Part shown: positions 15,734-24,620 of the stretch, one piece after another
Layout: every line of letters begins with the position of its first letter
Position numbering within the stretch: position 1 is the stretch's first letter
DNA from: JBFEYJ01 sp041563315
GTDB taxonomy: Bacteria; Pseudomonadota; Gammaproteobacteria; Thiohalomonadales; Thiohalomonadaceae
DNA length: 48,877 nucleotides
Reading direction: 5' to 3'
Assembly: GCA_041563315.1 (NCBI GenBank)
Contig: JBFFNE010000016.1
Span: 1 to 48,877 of the forward strand
Made by a program: the position numbers and the translations under genes
Notes under the pieces: model-generated
What the model was told of the DNA's origin: nothing
Database searches by the model: none
What the model saw: the letters and a program-made list of their open reading frames with translations, nothing else

Positions 15734-16489
15734 ATGCCATTGCGCCGCGCCCCTTTTCTTCTTGTCCCCCTGCTCGCCTTGGGGCTGCACTCGGCCAGCT
15801 GGGCAGCGTGTGATGATCCGCCAGCTCCCGGTGTCAACTGGAGTCGTTGCGATAAATCCAGCGCCTCCCTCCCGGGGGCGGATCTGCGCGGGGCCGTTCT
15901 CAAGGGTACCCAGTTCCGCGAGGCTGACCTGAGTGGTGCCCGCCTGAGTGGCTCCGACCTCTCTTTTGCCGACCTCAGCGGAGCGATCCTCAACCGCGCA
16001 TGGCTGGATTCGGTCCGCTTGCTCAGTGCAAATCTCTCCGGTGCACAGCTTGAGAATGCCATGCTCGATCACAGCAGTCTGGAGCGGGCCGACCTGCGTG
16101 ATGCGCAGTTGAGCGGGGCCTCACTTACAGAAAGCAATCTCTACCAGTGCCAACTCAACTCTGCTGTGCTGGTAGGTGCCCGATTGATTCGAGCAGAAAT
16201 GAAACAGGCCGTACTGGACAATGCCAACCTGAATGAGGCCAACCTGGAGGAAGCCAATCTGCTACAGGCCTCACTTGAGAGGACCAGCCTGCAGCGCAGC
16301 AAGCTGGTCAAGGCACGTCTGGAGAAGACTAATCTCTACTATGCTGATTTTCGCGAAGCAGACCTCTTCCGTGCCTCACTGGTGGATGCGCGCCTATTCG
16401 AAACTCGCTTCGAAGGATCGCGCCTCGGCGGCGCGCTGTGGGTAGACCGCCGGCGCTGCCGAATGGATGCTGGCGATAGCTGCGATTAA
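15734..16489 (+). CDS. Exported pentapeptide-repeat protein
   Basis: A 251-residue protein with a Sec signal peptide (LLVPLLALGLHSASWA, likely cleaved before ACDD) and then about 36 tandem A(D/N)LXX pentapeptides from residue 40 to 235, for example GADLRGAVLKG, ADLSGARLSG, ANLNEANLEE. Such repeats form a right-handed quadrilateral beta-helix. Four cysteines near the two ends (ACDD, SRCDK, RRCRMD, SCD) may cap the helix with disulfides, as expected for a periplasmic or outer-surface protein. The function is unknown; exported pentapeptide proteins are not thought to be gyrase mimics. No strong ribosome-binding site is seen before the ATG. Monocistronic. Confidence 0.88.
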   Translation: MPLRRAPFLLVPLLALGLHSASWAACDDPPAPGVNWSRCDKSSASLPGADLRGAVLKGTQFREADLSGARLSGSDLSFADLSGAILNRAWLDSVRLLSANLSGAQLENAMLDHSSLERADLRDAQLSGASLTESNLYQCQLNSAVLVGARLIRAEMKQAVLDNANLNEANLEEANLLQASLERTSLQRSKLVKARLEKTNLYYADFREADLFRASLVDARLFETRFEGSRLGGALWVDRRRCRMDAGDSCD

Positions 16490-16555
16490 CAGACCCTGCA
16501 CCGAACATCTCACTGCATAGACTGCAGAGAATGTTATCAGGGCAGGGTAGTAAAT

Positions 16556-17917
16556 TCAGGCCGCCATCTTGCCGGCCATCAGCTCCAATCCCTCCTGGTC
16601 ATTAAGCACGGCACTCAGCGCTTCTTCCAGCTGAGCCTCATCAAGGCCGTAGCGCTGCAGCATCTCTGCGGGAATCACCTCACTCCCGCCATCGCCAATG
16701 CCGTGTCGCAGCAGCAGCGCATTGGCGATATATACCAGGTTCGCATAAACGGCGTAATCGCCACTGTAGTCGGGATTATGATGCTCACTCACCGCCTCCG
16801 CCACCTCCTGTGGCAACTCCCAGGCATCAATCAACCAACGCCCCAGTTCTGTATGACTGACGCCGATGGTGTCGTGTTCCAGATCCCGAAGGTGACGGCA
16901 GGATGGCTGCTTAAGCGCTTGATTGAGGCGATCGAACGGGACCGGAAACAAGTGGCCAAGCAACAAAAAGCCGATGTCGTGTAACAGGCCAGCCATGTAA
17001 CCGAGCCCTGCAGGTGGGCGGCGACTGAACTCAATGTGGCTGCATAAGGCCTGGGTCAGGGCAGCGCAATAGACCGCATGCTGCCAGAAGGCTTTCAGCC
17101 CAAGCGGCCCCTCCTTCGGATTGTTGAAGGCCTTGCCCAGCGCCAGGCCCAAGGCGATATCCTGAACAAAATCCATCCCCAGCACCCTGACAATGGCCTG
17201 CTCGACGGACTCTAACTTTCCCTGGTAACCATGCAGCGGCGAAGTGGCGTAACGCAGCAGTTGCGCGGAGAGGCTCGGGTCCTGTTCAATAACTGCCGCC
17301 AGTTCACTGGCATGGGCATAATGATTGTTTTTCAGGCGGATAAGCTCGCCTGCAATCCCCGGCATGGCCGGCAAATCCCTAAGCCCCTGTACCTTGCGGC
17401 GCATTCTCTCGCGTGGGGTCTCCATCTCCCCCTGCCAATCTACCGGAGAGCGGTGCACGATCTCATGCCCTCGCCATGCATTCTCGTTCAGGCGTGCAAA
17501 ATCCGCGGCACTGGCTCTGATAAAAAGGCCGGGAACCCCGCTGGCAAAGGTAATCTGCTCCATGGCATCGATGGTGCGGTCCTGGATCACCCGAAGACCA
17601 TATGCTTCGGCCAACGGAGGCAGCGCCAGGGGATCGCACAAGGGCATCAGCACCTGGATTTCAGTGGCCGAACAGGACACAAATTCGCGCTTGAAAAGAC
17701 GATGGAGGGCTTGCAGATCCAGTGTCTGATCACCTCGAATCATGGCCATCAGCGTAAACTCACCGCTTTTCAGCAAGACCGCTTTGACGACATTTTTCAG
17801 CGAAACACCGGCCAGCCCTACTGTAGCTTCAAAGTCTTCTCCTACGGCAGTCTGGCGCCCTTTGAAACGCCCCTGACTATTGGCAAGAGCACGGCGTACT
17901 ATCGATGGGATGGTCAT
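16556..17917 (-). CDS. YbaK-like domain fused to HDOD domain protein
   Basis: A 453-residue cytoplasmic protein. Residues 1-150 resemble the YbaK/ProX aminoacyl-tRNA deacylase domain (SLKNVVKAVLLKSGEFTLMAMIRGDQTLD, and a late SGVPGLFIRASAADFARL); residues about 170-400 form an HDOD domain, a signalling relative of HD phosphohydrolases (LPAMPGIAGELIRLKN, EQDPSLSAQLLRYATSPLHG, GLLHDIGFLLLGHLFP, EAVSEHHNPDY). AGGAG sits 8 bases before the ATG. HDOD proteins usually act in stress or c-di-GMP-linked regulation without known catalysis. Whether the YbaK part still edits mischarged tRNA is unclear. The gene stands alone. Confidence 0.85.
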   Translation of the reverse strand: MTIPSIVRRALANSQGRFKGRQTAVGEDFEATVGLAGVSLKNVVKAVLLKSGEFTLMAMIRGDQTLDLQALHRLFKREFVSCSATEIQVLMPLCDPLALPPLAEAYGLRVIQDRTIDAMEQITFASGVPGLFIRASAADFARLNENAWRGHEIVHRSPVDWQGEMETPRERMRRKVQGLRDLPAMPGIAGELIRLKNNHYAHASELAAVIEQDPSLSAQLLRYATSPLHGYQGKLESVEQAIVRVLGMDFVQDIALGLALGKAFNNPKEGPLGLKAFWQHAVYCAALTQALCSHIEFSRRPPAGLGYMAGLLHDIGFLLLGHLFPVPFDRLNQALKQPSCRHLRDLEHDTIGVSHTELGRWLIDAWELPQEVAEAVSEHHNPDYSGDYAVYANLVYIANALLLRHGIGDGGSEVIPAEMLQRYGLDEAQLEEALSAVLNDQEGLELMAGKMAA

Positions 17918-18063
17918 GGTGCTTCTCCTCGTCTACAGCTGGGTAATGCAAGGAGAAGAATAGGTCAGGTACTCTCTTGCTGCTGGAAGTCCCATCACAA
18001 GGATATGGGTAAACGGTCACAAATTGATAGGAGATGTCATATTATGTGATCTATACCTCACCA

Positions 18064-19230
18064 CTACTCGCCCGGGATTTTGCCGCGACTGACCGCTGAC
18101 TTGCCAAAACGGGAGTGTATCTCATCAAGCAACGAGTCGAGTTTGCGTTGCGTCTGTTGTTGCGCGGAAGCAAAGAGATCTTCCTGGCAGTCTTCTTCAT
18201 CGCCAAAATTACTCACGCCGACACCAACCAGGCGAAGCGCCTGCAATGGCCGGGGCAGGCGGCGGATAAACAGGTGTTGCACCACCTGCCAGATCTCGGC
18301 CGTAATGTCGGTAACCCCCGACAGACTTTGTGCACGCGTCAGAGTCGTGAAATCGGCAAAACGCACCTTGAGCTGCACCGTACGCCCCTTCAGGCCATGG
18401 CTGCGCAGGCGGTGCGCGACCTGTTCGGTCAGGGCGTGCAGCCACTCTCGCACCACCTCCAGGTCGGTGATATCCACGGCGAAGGTCGTCTCGTTGGAAA
18501 TCGATTTGGCCTCTTGCTCGGAGACCACCGGTCGCGCATCAATACCCTTGGCGAGACTCAAAAATTGCTCGCCACTACTGCCGAAATGATGACGTAGCAA
18601 CTCAGGTGAGTAATTGCGGAGTTGACCGATGGTGCGTACACCCAGTTTCTCGAAGGTTCTTGCCGCCACCTTCCCCACACCCCAGATACGGCTAATTGGC
18701 AATGGCGCAAGAAAGTCCCGCACCTCCTCCTCGCGCACCACAACAAAACCGTCAGGCTTATCGATATCACCGGCGAGCTTGGCAATATACTTGTTCGGGC
18801 CCACGCCCACGGAGGCAACCAGATGCAATTCATCCCTAATGGCTTGCTTGATGGCTCCGGCTATCTCCGGTGCGGTCCCAAACAACTTCTCGCTCGATGT
18901 CACATCGAGAAACGCCTCATCCAGCGCCAATGGCTCGATCTGCGGGGTATAGCGCTGAAAGATGTCATGGATCTGTTCCGATATCGCCGCATACAGGCTG
19001 TGACGAGGCGGCAATATCACAGCCTTGGGGCAGAGCCGCAATGCCATGGAGGTGGGCATGGCGCTGTGCACCCCGTAACGACGGGCAATATAATTAGCCG
19101 CCGCCACCACTCCCCTTTCCCCCGGCCGACCACCGACGATCACCGGCCTGTCAGCTAGCTCAGGACGCTCACGGATCTCCACCGAGGCGTAGAAGGCATC
19201 CATATCGACGTGAATGATCTGACGAGGCAT
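18064..19230 (-). CDS. dinB: DNA polymerase IV (Y-family)
   Basis: A 388-residue translesion polymerase. Catalytic motifs are intact: IIHVDMDAFYASVE at the N-terminus with Asp9, the finger motif VAAANYIARRYGVHSAMP, and ALDEAFLDVT with the acidic pair. Helix-hairpin-helix (ISRIWGVGKVAARTFEKLGV) and little-finger domains follow. The last residues (RGKIPGE) do not show a QL(S/D)LF-type clamp-binding motif, although DLFASAQQQ lies about 40 residues earlier. MPRQIIHVDMD starts at 19230; a TTG four codons upstream is unlikely. No LexA operator (CTG-N10-CAG) was found in the upstream 100 bases, so SOS control is not evident here. Confidence 0.94.
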   Translation of the reverse strand: MPRQIIHVDMDAFYASVEIRERPELADRPVIVGGRPGERGVVAAANYIARRYGVHSAMPTSMALRLCPKAVILPPRHSLYAAISEQIHDIFQRYTPQIEPLALDEAFLDVTSSEKLFGTAPEIAGAIKQAIRDELHLVASVGVGPNKYIAKLAGDIDKPDGFVVVREEEVRDFLAPLPISRIWGVGKVAARTFEKLGVRTIGQLRNYSPELLRHHFGSSGEQFLSLAKGIDARPVVSEQEAKSISNETTFAVDITDLEVVREWLHALTEQVAHRLRSHGLKGRTVQLKVRFADFTTLTRAQSLSGVTDITAEIWQVVQHLFIRRLPRPLQALRLVGVGVSNFGDEEDCQEDLFASAQQQTQRKLDSLLDEIHSRFGKSAVSRGKIPGE

Positions 19231-20086
19231 GTTTTTGGCCAAATGAGCGGCAGTGAAGATGGGATTATAGAAGCAGCCAATGGCATTTTCAGCGGTTAAC
19301 TACACGGAATGGAAAAACCGTGCCGGAAAAAGACGTGCTACAGGGCACCAGACAACCTTTGTCTGACGATCTCCCCCCAGCCCACTCGATAGCCGGGCAC
19401 GCCTCATCCCCCAGTTGCCCACAGCTGATGCGGATAGAGTGGTGATAGTCACCACGCAGCGACCGGCTCCGCTCACAGCATCGATGTAATGAGCTATGCG
19501 CCCGACCGCTTTCACCACACGGGGGAACGCTTCGCTATATTCCAGGGTGAGCGTGTAGCCATCAGCGGCAAGGTCGTCCCCGACTTCAGGGGTACCATCA
19601 CACCTCCCAAACGTTATCTAGCCTGTGCATGCCGGTGATAACAGATTTATCTATTTTTTTTCGGTGGCGTCATCAATGCCTACTGATGGACACCGCCGAA
19701 ACCCTGGCGGCTTAGTGAGGTATCACCGGCGGGGTAAACGAGGCACGGGATGAGGGCTGGGCCTTCTTTCTCATGAAGGGAACGTTTTTTCATCGCGATA
19801 TTCGCCAGACAGCCCCTCACCGAAATGCGTTGCCGGTCGGATGGTTATCTTCATCGTTGGTGGCGGCTGTGTCGCCCAGCTGTTCCCCAGGGATGGTAGC
19901 TTTTGGGTGGAATGACCCTATACCCTTTGCCGTGCTTGCTGTTCGGACTTGCCATTAGCGCCCTGCCCTGGGTTATCCTGTTGCTGTCCTTCAGTTGGGG
20001 GCGGTGGGGATGTAAGGGGCCGACAGGGAGTAACGCTTTGTTGCCCTGAACCGATAAAATATGCTGATTCAACAGGAGTGAAGATC
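19231..20086. other. Gene-poor region between dinB and the methyltransferase gene
   Basis: These 856 bases hold no recognised gene. What is seen: an open frame at 19489-19638 (MSYAPDRFHHTGERFAIFQG), protein-like but unmatched; the nested stem-loop at 19631-19730; and a 45-codon ORF at 19912-20049 (MTLYPLPCLLFGLAISALPW) encoding a single hydrophobic helix, without a good ribosome-binding site, whose ATG overlaps the TGA of another short frame. These may be remnants of decayed genes. Confidence 0.45.
19631..19730. other. Nested stem-loop element, candidate structured RNA or MITE
   Basis: Outer arms GCCGGTGATA (19631-19640) and TATCACCGGC (19721-19730) are perfect inverted copies. Inside them TTTCGG (19659-19664) pairs with CCGAAA (19696-19701), and inside that CATCA (19671-19675) with TGATG (19684-19688). 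Three nested helices in 100 bases exceed what I would expect by chance. A run of eight Ts lies between the outer and middle left arms. No known RNA family was recognised. Confidence 0.55.
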
Positions 20087-20866
20087 GTGTCTCTCGATAA
20101 TGGCTACGTCACGGCAGACTATCTGAAAACGATGGCAGAGCGCATGGCTGCATTCAAGCAGCTGAGCTATAACCACATGGCATTCTCACCGGATGATACG
20201 GTGCTCGATGTCGGTTGTGGTCCCGGTGTGGATACGATCCCACTGGCGGCACTGCTCAGCAACGCGGGAACGGTGATCGGCATCGACACCGATGAATCGA
20301 TGCTGGCTGAGGCGAACAAAGCTGCCATGGAGGCGGGATATAGTGCACAAATTGAACACCGCCGGGGATCTGCCACGGCCCTCCCGCTCGATGATAACTC
20401 CGTCGCGACCTGCCGCGCCGAGCGGCTGTTACAGGTACTGCCTCCTGAGCTTGAACAGACAGTAATAGCTGAATTGGTACGGGTCACCCAGCCAGGAGGG
20501 CGCATCGTGCTGGCCGATGCCGACTGGAGTAGCGCCAGTGTCGATTTTTCCGACACGCTACTGGAGCGGAGACTGATGGCGTTTTTCACCCTGCAAATGC
20601 GCCCCAACGGCATCGCCGGACGACGTCTCTACTCCCTGTGTCGGGAACAACAGCTGGAAGACATCCGCATTGATGTTGTCCCCATGCAACAGCAGCGTTT
20701 CAGTGATACCCCTTTCGGCGACTGGCTGATCAACACAGCAACCAGCACCGGAATCATAAATACCGGGGAGGCTCGTCTCTGGCAAGACGAGTTACAGGAG
20801 CGGGAACAACAGCAGCGCTTTCACGCCTGCGTCAACATGGCGATTGTCAGCGGCCGTAAACCATAA
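20087..20866 (+). CDS. Class I SAM-dependent methyltransferase
   Basis: A 259-residue protein of the UbiE/COQ5-like methyltransferase group. The SAM-binding motif I is DTVLDVGCGPGVDTIPLA, motif II acidic residue is in VIGIDTDESML, and motifs with LPLDDNSV and VTQPGGRIVLADADW follow. The start GTG at 20087 (VSLDNGYVTADYLKTMAERM) has AGGAG eight bases upstream; longer frames to 19949 translate to cysteine- and glycine-rich sequence without homology character. The substrate is not predictable from sequence. It is convergent with tex, with a REP-like element between them. Confidence 0.85.
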   Translation: MSLDNGYVTADYLKTMAERMAAFKQLSYNHMAFSPDDTVLDVGCGPGVDTIPLAALLSNAGTVIGIDTDESMLAEANKAAMEAGYSAQIEHRRGSATALPLDDNSVATCRAERLLQVLPPELEQTVIAELVRVTQPGGRIVLADADWSSASVDFSDTLLERRLMAFFTLQMRPNGIAGRRLYSLCREQQLEDIRIDVVPMQQQRFSDTPFGDWLINTATSTGIINTGEARLWQDELQEREQQQRFHACVNMAIVSGRKP

Positions 20867-20892
20867 AGCCCATAATATTCCACTGGCCATCT

Positions 20893-20950
20893 GTGGGTCC
20901 CGGTGCGATTCACACTACCCCTCATCGCTGCCGGGACGTCCGCTCCCACG
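20893..20950. repeat. REP-type element between the methyltransferase gene and tex
   Basis: GTCCCGG (20897-20903) and CCGGGAC (20931-20937) are inverted, followed by GTCCGCTCCCACG (20937-20949). Read on the minus strand the latter is CGTGGGAGCGGAC, the same GTNGGAGCGG core as the other REP-like elements in this window. Confidence 0.6.
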
Positions 20951-20966
20951 AAAATGCGACAAAGCA

Positions 20967-23300
20967 TCACTTCTTCAGCTTGGCAAACGCCTCCGCCATC
21001 GCCCCGCCCATGGCGGGTTGATTGTCGCGTTGCGGCTTGCCCCTGGTTGCTCCCCGGCCCTGATTGCGCATCTCGGCACTCCCCGGCTTGGGGCAGCCGG
21101 CGGCCTCGTCCCGGCTCCTCGCCGCATCGTCGCTCAAACGCATGGAGAGTCCGACCCGCTTGCGCGGAATGTCCACCTCCATCACCTTCACCTTGACCAC
21201 GTCACCCGCCTTAACCACCTCGTGTGGGTCCTTAACGAACTTATCGGCCAGAGCGGAGATGTGCACCAGCCCGTCCTGATGCACGCCAATATCGACAAAG
21301 GCGCCGAAGTTGGTGACGTTGGTCACCACCCCTTCAAGGATCATGCCGGGCTTGAGGTCCTTGAGCTCCTCCACGCCTTCTTTAAACTCGGCGGTCTTGA
21401 ACTCGGGGCGCGGGTCGCGACCGGGCTTATCCAGCTCTTTGATGATGTCCTTCACCGTCGGCTCACCGAACTTATCATCCGTAAAATCATTGGCGGCAAG
21501 GGTGTTAAGAAATTTGCTGTCGCCAATCAAAGAGCCCATTTGCCGTCCTGATTGTTGCAGGATGCGTTCGACCACCGGGTAGGCCTCGGGGTGTACCGCC
21601 GAGGCATCAAGCGGGTTATCACCATTCATGATGCGCAGAAAGCCGGCGCACTGCTCGAAGGCCTTCTCGCCGAGGCGCGAGACCTTCAGGATTTCCTTGC
21701 GGTTTTTAAACGCACCGTGCTCATCGCGGTAGGCGACAATGTTCGCCGCCAGTGTCGCGGAAAGCCCGGCGACACGGGCCAGCAGCGGCGCCGAGGCGGT
21801 ATTGATATCCACACCAACGGCGTTAACGCAATCCTCCACCACCGCATCGAGCTGACGCGCCAGGCGGGTCTGGGAGACGTCGTGCTGGTACTGACCGACG
21901 CCGATGGACTTGGGATCGATCTTCACCAGCTCGGCCAGCGGGTCCTGCAGGCGACGGGCGATGGAAACGGCGCCGCGTAGCGAGACATCGAGGCCGGGGA
22001 ATTCATTGGCGGCAAACGCCGAGGCGGAGTAGACCGAAGCACCTGCCTCGCTGACCATGATCTTGGTAAGGCGAAGCTCAGGGTGCTTTTTGATCAGGTC
22101 GGCCGCCAGCTTGTCGGTCTCGCGCGAGGCAGTGCCATTGCCAATGCTGATAAGGTCCACGTTGTGCTTTTTCGAAAGCTCCGCCAGCAGATGAAGCGAT
22201 TGGTCCCACTGGTTCTTCGGCACATGCGGGTAGATGGTCGCGGTATCCAGCAGCTTGCCGGTAGCATCAACCACCGCCACCTTCACCCCGGTGCGCAGAC
22301 CCGGGTCGAGACCGAGGGTGGCGCGGGGGCCGGCAGGGGCAGCCAGCAGCAGGTCGTGGAGGTTCCTGGCGAAGACCTTGATCGCCTCCTCCTCAGCCTC
22401 CTCGCGCAGGCGAGATTTCAGGTCGGTATCGAGGTGAGTGAAGATCTTCACCCGCCACGCCCAGCGCACAACCTCGCGCAGCCAACGATCGGCCGGGCGC
22501 CCTTCGTCGCGCACGCCCACCTGCGCGGCGATCATCCTCTCGGCCACCCCCGCCTCACCGGCCTTGAGCTCGGCGTCCTGTGGCAGGGAGAGCTCCAGGT
22601 TAAGTACCCCCTCCTTGCGGCCGCGGAACAGAGCCAGCGCCCGGTGCGAGGGAATGGTCTTGACGGTTTCGGCAAAGTCAAAGTAATCGGAAAACTTGGC
22701 GCCCTCCTGCTCCTTGCCATCGGCCACCTTCGAGGCAAGCACGCCGTGCTCCCACAGGTAATCACGCAGCTTACCCACCAGCTCGGCATCCTCGGCAAAC
22801 TCCTCCATCAGGATCTGTTTGGCCCCATCCAGCGCGGCGGCAGTATCCGGCACCTCCTTGTCCTTGTCGACGTAAGCCGCCGCCTCTGCCTCGGGTTCAA
22901 GTGACGGATCTGCAAACAACGCATGGGCCAGCGGCTCAAGCCCAGCCTCGCGGGCGATCTGCGCCTTGGTGCGGCGCTTGGGCTTGTAAGGCAGGTAGAG
23001 ATCTTCCAGGCGGGTCTTGGTGTCGGCGGCCAGTACTGCTACCTTCAGCTCCGGAGTGAGCTTGCCCTGCTCGTCGATCGACTTGAGCACCGCTGTGCGC
23101 CGCTCCTCCAGCTCGCGCAGGTAGCTCAGCCGCTCCTCCAGATTGCGCAGCTGGGTATCATCCAGCCCCCCAGTCACCTCCTTGCGGTAACGGGCGATAA
23201 ACGGCACCGTCGAGCCCTCATCGAGCAGGTCGACAGCAGCCTGAACCTGGTTGACGCGAACACTCAGCTCATCGGCGATGCGTTGGGCAATGGACAACAT
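20967..23300 (-). CDS. tex: Tex family RNA-binding transcription accessory protein
   Basis: A 777-residue protein matching Tex/YhgF in length (E. coli 773) and order: N-terminal helical Tex domain (VDLLDEGSTVPFIARYRKEVTGGLDD), YqgF-like RNase-H fold (LGLDPGLRTGVKVAVVD), helix-hairpin-helix repeats (LLARVAGLSATLAANIVAYRDEHGAF), and a C-terminal S1 domain (EGVVTNVTNFGAFVDIGVHQDGLVHIS). Tex acts with RNA polymerase and structured RNA. The C-terminal tail is basic and Gly/Arg-rich. MLSIAQRIADEL at 23300 is the natural start (AGGTGAAG upstream); the open frame continues some 230 codons further with no homology and runs into selD on the other strand, so it was cut back. Confidence 0.95.
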   Translation of the reverse strand: MLSIAQRIADELSVRVNQVQAAVDLLDEGSTVPFIARYRKEVTGGLDDTQLRNLEERLSYLRELEERRTAVLKSIDEQGKLTPELKVAVLAADTKTRLEDLYLPYKPKRRTKAQIAREAGLEPLAHALFADPSLEPEAEAAAYVDKDKEVPDTAAALDGAKQILMEEFAEDAELVGKLRDYLWEHGVLASKVADGKEQEGAKFSDYFDFAETVKTIPSHRALALFRGRKEGVLNLELSLPQDAELKAGEAGVAERMIAAQVGVRDEGRPADRWLREVVRWAWRVKIFTHLDTDLKSRLREEAEEEAIKVFARNLHDLLLAAPAGPRATLGLDPGLRTGVKVAVVDATGKLLDTATIYPHVPKNQWDQSLHLLAELSKKHNVDLISIGNGTASRETDKLAADLIKKHPELRLTKIMVSEAGASVYSASAFAANEFPGLDVSLRGAVSIARRLQDPLAELVKIDPKSIGVGQYQHDVSQTRLARQLDAVVEDCVNAVGVDINTASAPLLARVAGLSATLAANIVAYRDEHGAFKNRKEILKVSRLGEKAFEQCAGFLRIMNGDNPLDASAVHPEAYPVVERILQQSGRQMGSLIGDSKFLNTLAANDFTDDKFGEPTVKDIIKELDKPGRDPRPEFKTAEFKEGVEELKDLKPGMILEGVVTNVTNFGAFVDIGVHQDGLVHISALADKFVKDPHEVVKAGDVVKVKVMEVDIPRKRVGLSMRLSDDAARSRDEAAGCPKPGSAEMRNQGRGATRGKPQRDNQPAMGGAMAEAFAKLKK

Positions 23301-23463
23301 GGACTTCACCTGAATTCGATTACGGAAAGCCGGGAATAGTAACAAAGGGTTCCAACCTGCGGAATCTTGACATTCCCTGAAGGAGACGAAGTTCGCGAAG
23401 GTAATTGTGCCAAAGGACCGGAGCGCTTCGCCTCCCATCTCGAAAGTAGCAGCGGCCGTCCCC

Positions 23464-23524
23464 GTGGGAGCGGTCGGCCGGGACGACCGCCCCCACACTG
23501 GGAAGGGGACCGTCGCTCCTACAG
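23464..23524. repeat. REP-type elements upstream of selD
   Basis: GTGGGAGCGGTCG (23464-23476) and CGACCGCCCCCAC (23484-23496) are 13-bp inverted arms with one mismatch. A third, GACCGTCGCTCCTACAG (23508-23524), is an inverted GTAGGAGCG core. They lie in the divergent tex-selD spacer. Confidence 0.65.
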
Positions 23525-23579
23525 AGCTTACCCTCCATGCTATGATCCGCAGTTGAACAGATAATCGGGAACCGAGCCC

Positions 23580-24620
23580 ATGAGTGAACAAACCGTCCGC
23601 ATGACCGAATATAGCCACGGCTCCGGCTGCGGCTGCAAAATCGCCCCCAATCTGCTGGAGGAGATCCTTAACAGCGGTTTTGCTATCACCCCCGATCCGC
23701 GGCTGCTGGTGGGCAACGACTCCCGTGACGATGCCGCCGCCTATGATCTGGGTGATGGCCGCTCGGTGATCAGCACCACCGACTTTTTCATGCCCATCGT
23801 CGATGACCCATTCGAATTCGGACGCATCGCCGCGACCAACGCTATCAGTGACATCTACGCCATGGGCGGCAGCCCGATGATGGCCATCGCCATCTTCGGC
23901 TGGCCCATCGACAAGCTGGGGCCGGAAGTGGCCAGCAAGGTAGTCGACGGCGGTCGGGCCGCCTGCGAGGACGCGGGAATTCCGCTGGCCGGTGGCCACT
24001 CCATCGATTCACCAGAGCCGATCTTCGGCCTGGCGGTGACCGGTATCGTCGAGAACCGCCACCTCAAGCAGAACAACACTGCCGAGGCAGGCTGCCTGCT
24101 CTACCTGACCAAGCCGATCGGTATCGGCATCCTCACCACCGCACAGAAACAGAAGAAGCTCAAACCAGAGCACGAACGCATCGCACCCGACGCCATGTGC
24201 CAGCTCAACAAGGTAGGCACCGCCCTGGGGCAGATTGAAGGGGTCAAGGCGATGACCGATGTTACCGGCTTCGGTCTACTGGGACACCTGCGCGAGATGT
24301 GCGAGGGCAGCGGCGTGCGCGCCGAGATCGACTACGACGCCGTGCCTAAATTACCGCACGTGGAGGAGTACCTGGCAATGGGCTGCTCACCGGGCGGGGC
24401 GCAGCGCAACTTCGAAAGCTACGGCCACAAGGTCGCCACACTGGAGGAATCAAAACGCCAGCTGCTGTGCGATCCACAAACCTCCGGCGGCCTGTTGGTC
24501 GCGGTGACTCCCGAGGCGGAAGCGGAGTTTTTCGCCACCACCATGGAGGCCGGTCTCGAACTGGCCCCCATCGGTCGCCTGCTCGATTCTGGTGACGACG
24601 CACTGATCACGGTGAAATAA
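23580..24620 (+). CDS. selD: Selenophosphate synthetase SelD
   Basis: SelD makes monoselenophosphate from selenide and ATP. The 346-residue protein closely follows E. coli SelD (347). The catalytic pair is intact as Cys17 and Lys20 in SHGSGCGCK; the family variant with selenocysteine in this position is not used here. Other motifs are LLVGNDSRDDAAAYDLGDG, STTDFFMPIVDDPFEFGRIAATNAISDIYAMGG (divided here across the ATP site), AGGHSIDSPEP and DPQTSGGLL. Its stop codon overlaps the start codon of the next gene (TAATG), so the two are translationally coupled. With only selD and mnmH here, the clear use of selenium is 2-selenouridine in tRNA; selA, selB and selC are not in the window. Confidence 0.96.
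   Translation: MSEQTVRMTEYSHGSGCGCKIAPNLLEEILNSGFAITPDPRLLVGNDSRDDAAAYDLGDGRSVISTTDFFMPIVDDPFEFGRIAATNAISDIYAMGGSPMMAIAIFGWPIDKLGPEVASKVVDGGRAACEDAGIPLAGGHSIDSPEPIFGLAVTGIVENRHLKQNNTAEAGCLLYLTKPIGIGILTTAQKQKKLKPEHERIAPDAMCQLNKVGTALGQIEGVKAMTDVTGFGLLGHLREMCEGSGVRAEIDYDAVPKLPHVEEYLAMGCSPGGAQRNFESYGHKVATLEESKRQLLCDPQTSGGLLVAVTPEAEAEFFATTMEAGLELAPIGRLLDSGDDALITVK

Noticed and set aside
19231..19330. LexA operator upstream of dinB
   Set aside because: No CTG-N10-CAG with reasonable match occurs in the upstream 100 bases.
22083..22904. 273-codon open frame antisense to tex
   Set aside because: Shadow of the tex reading frame, no ribosome-binding site or domain.
23301..23999. N-terminal extension of tex by about 230 codons
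   Set aside because: The extension overlaps selD on the opposite strand and the REP elements; Tex homologues begin at MLSIAQRIADEL.
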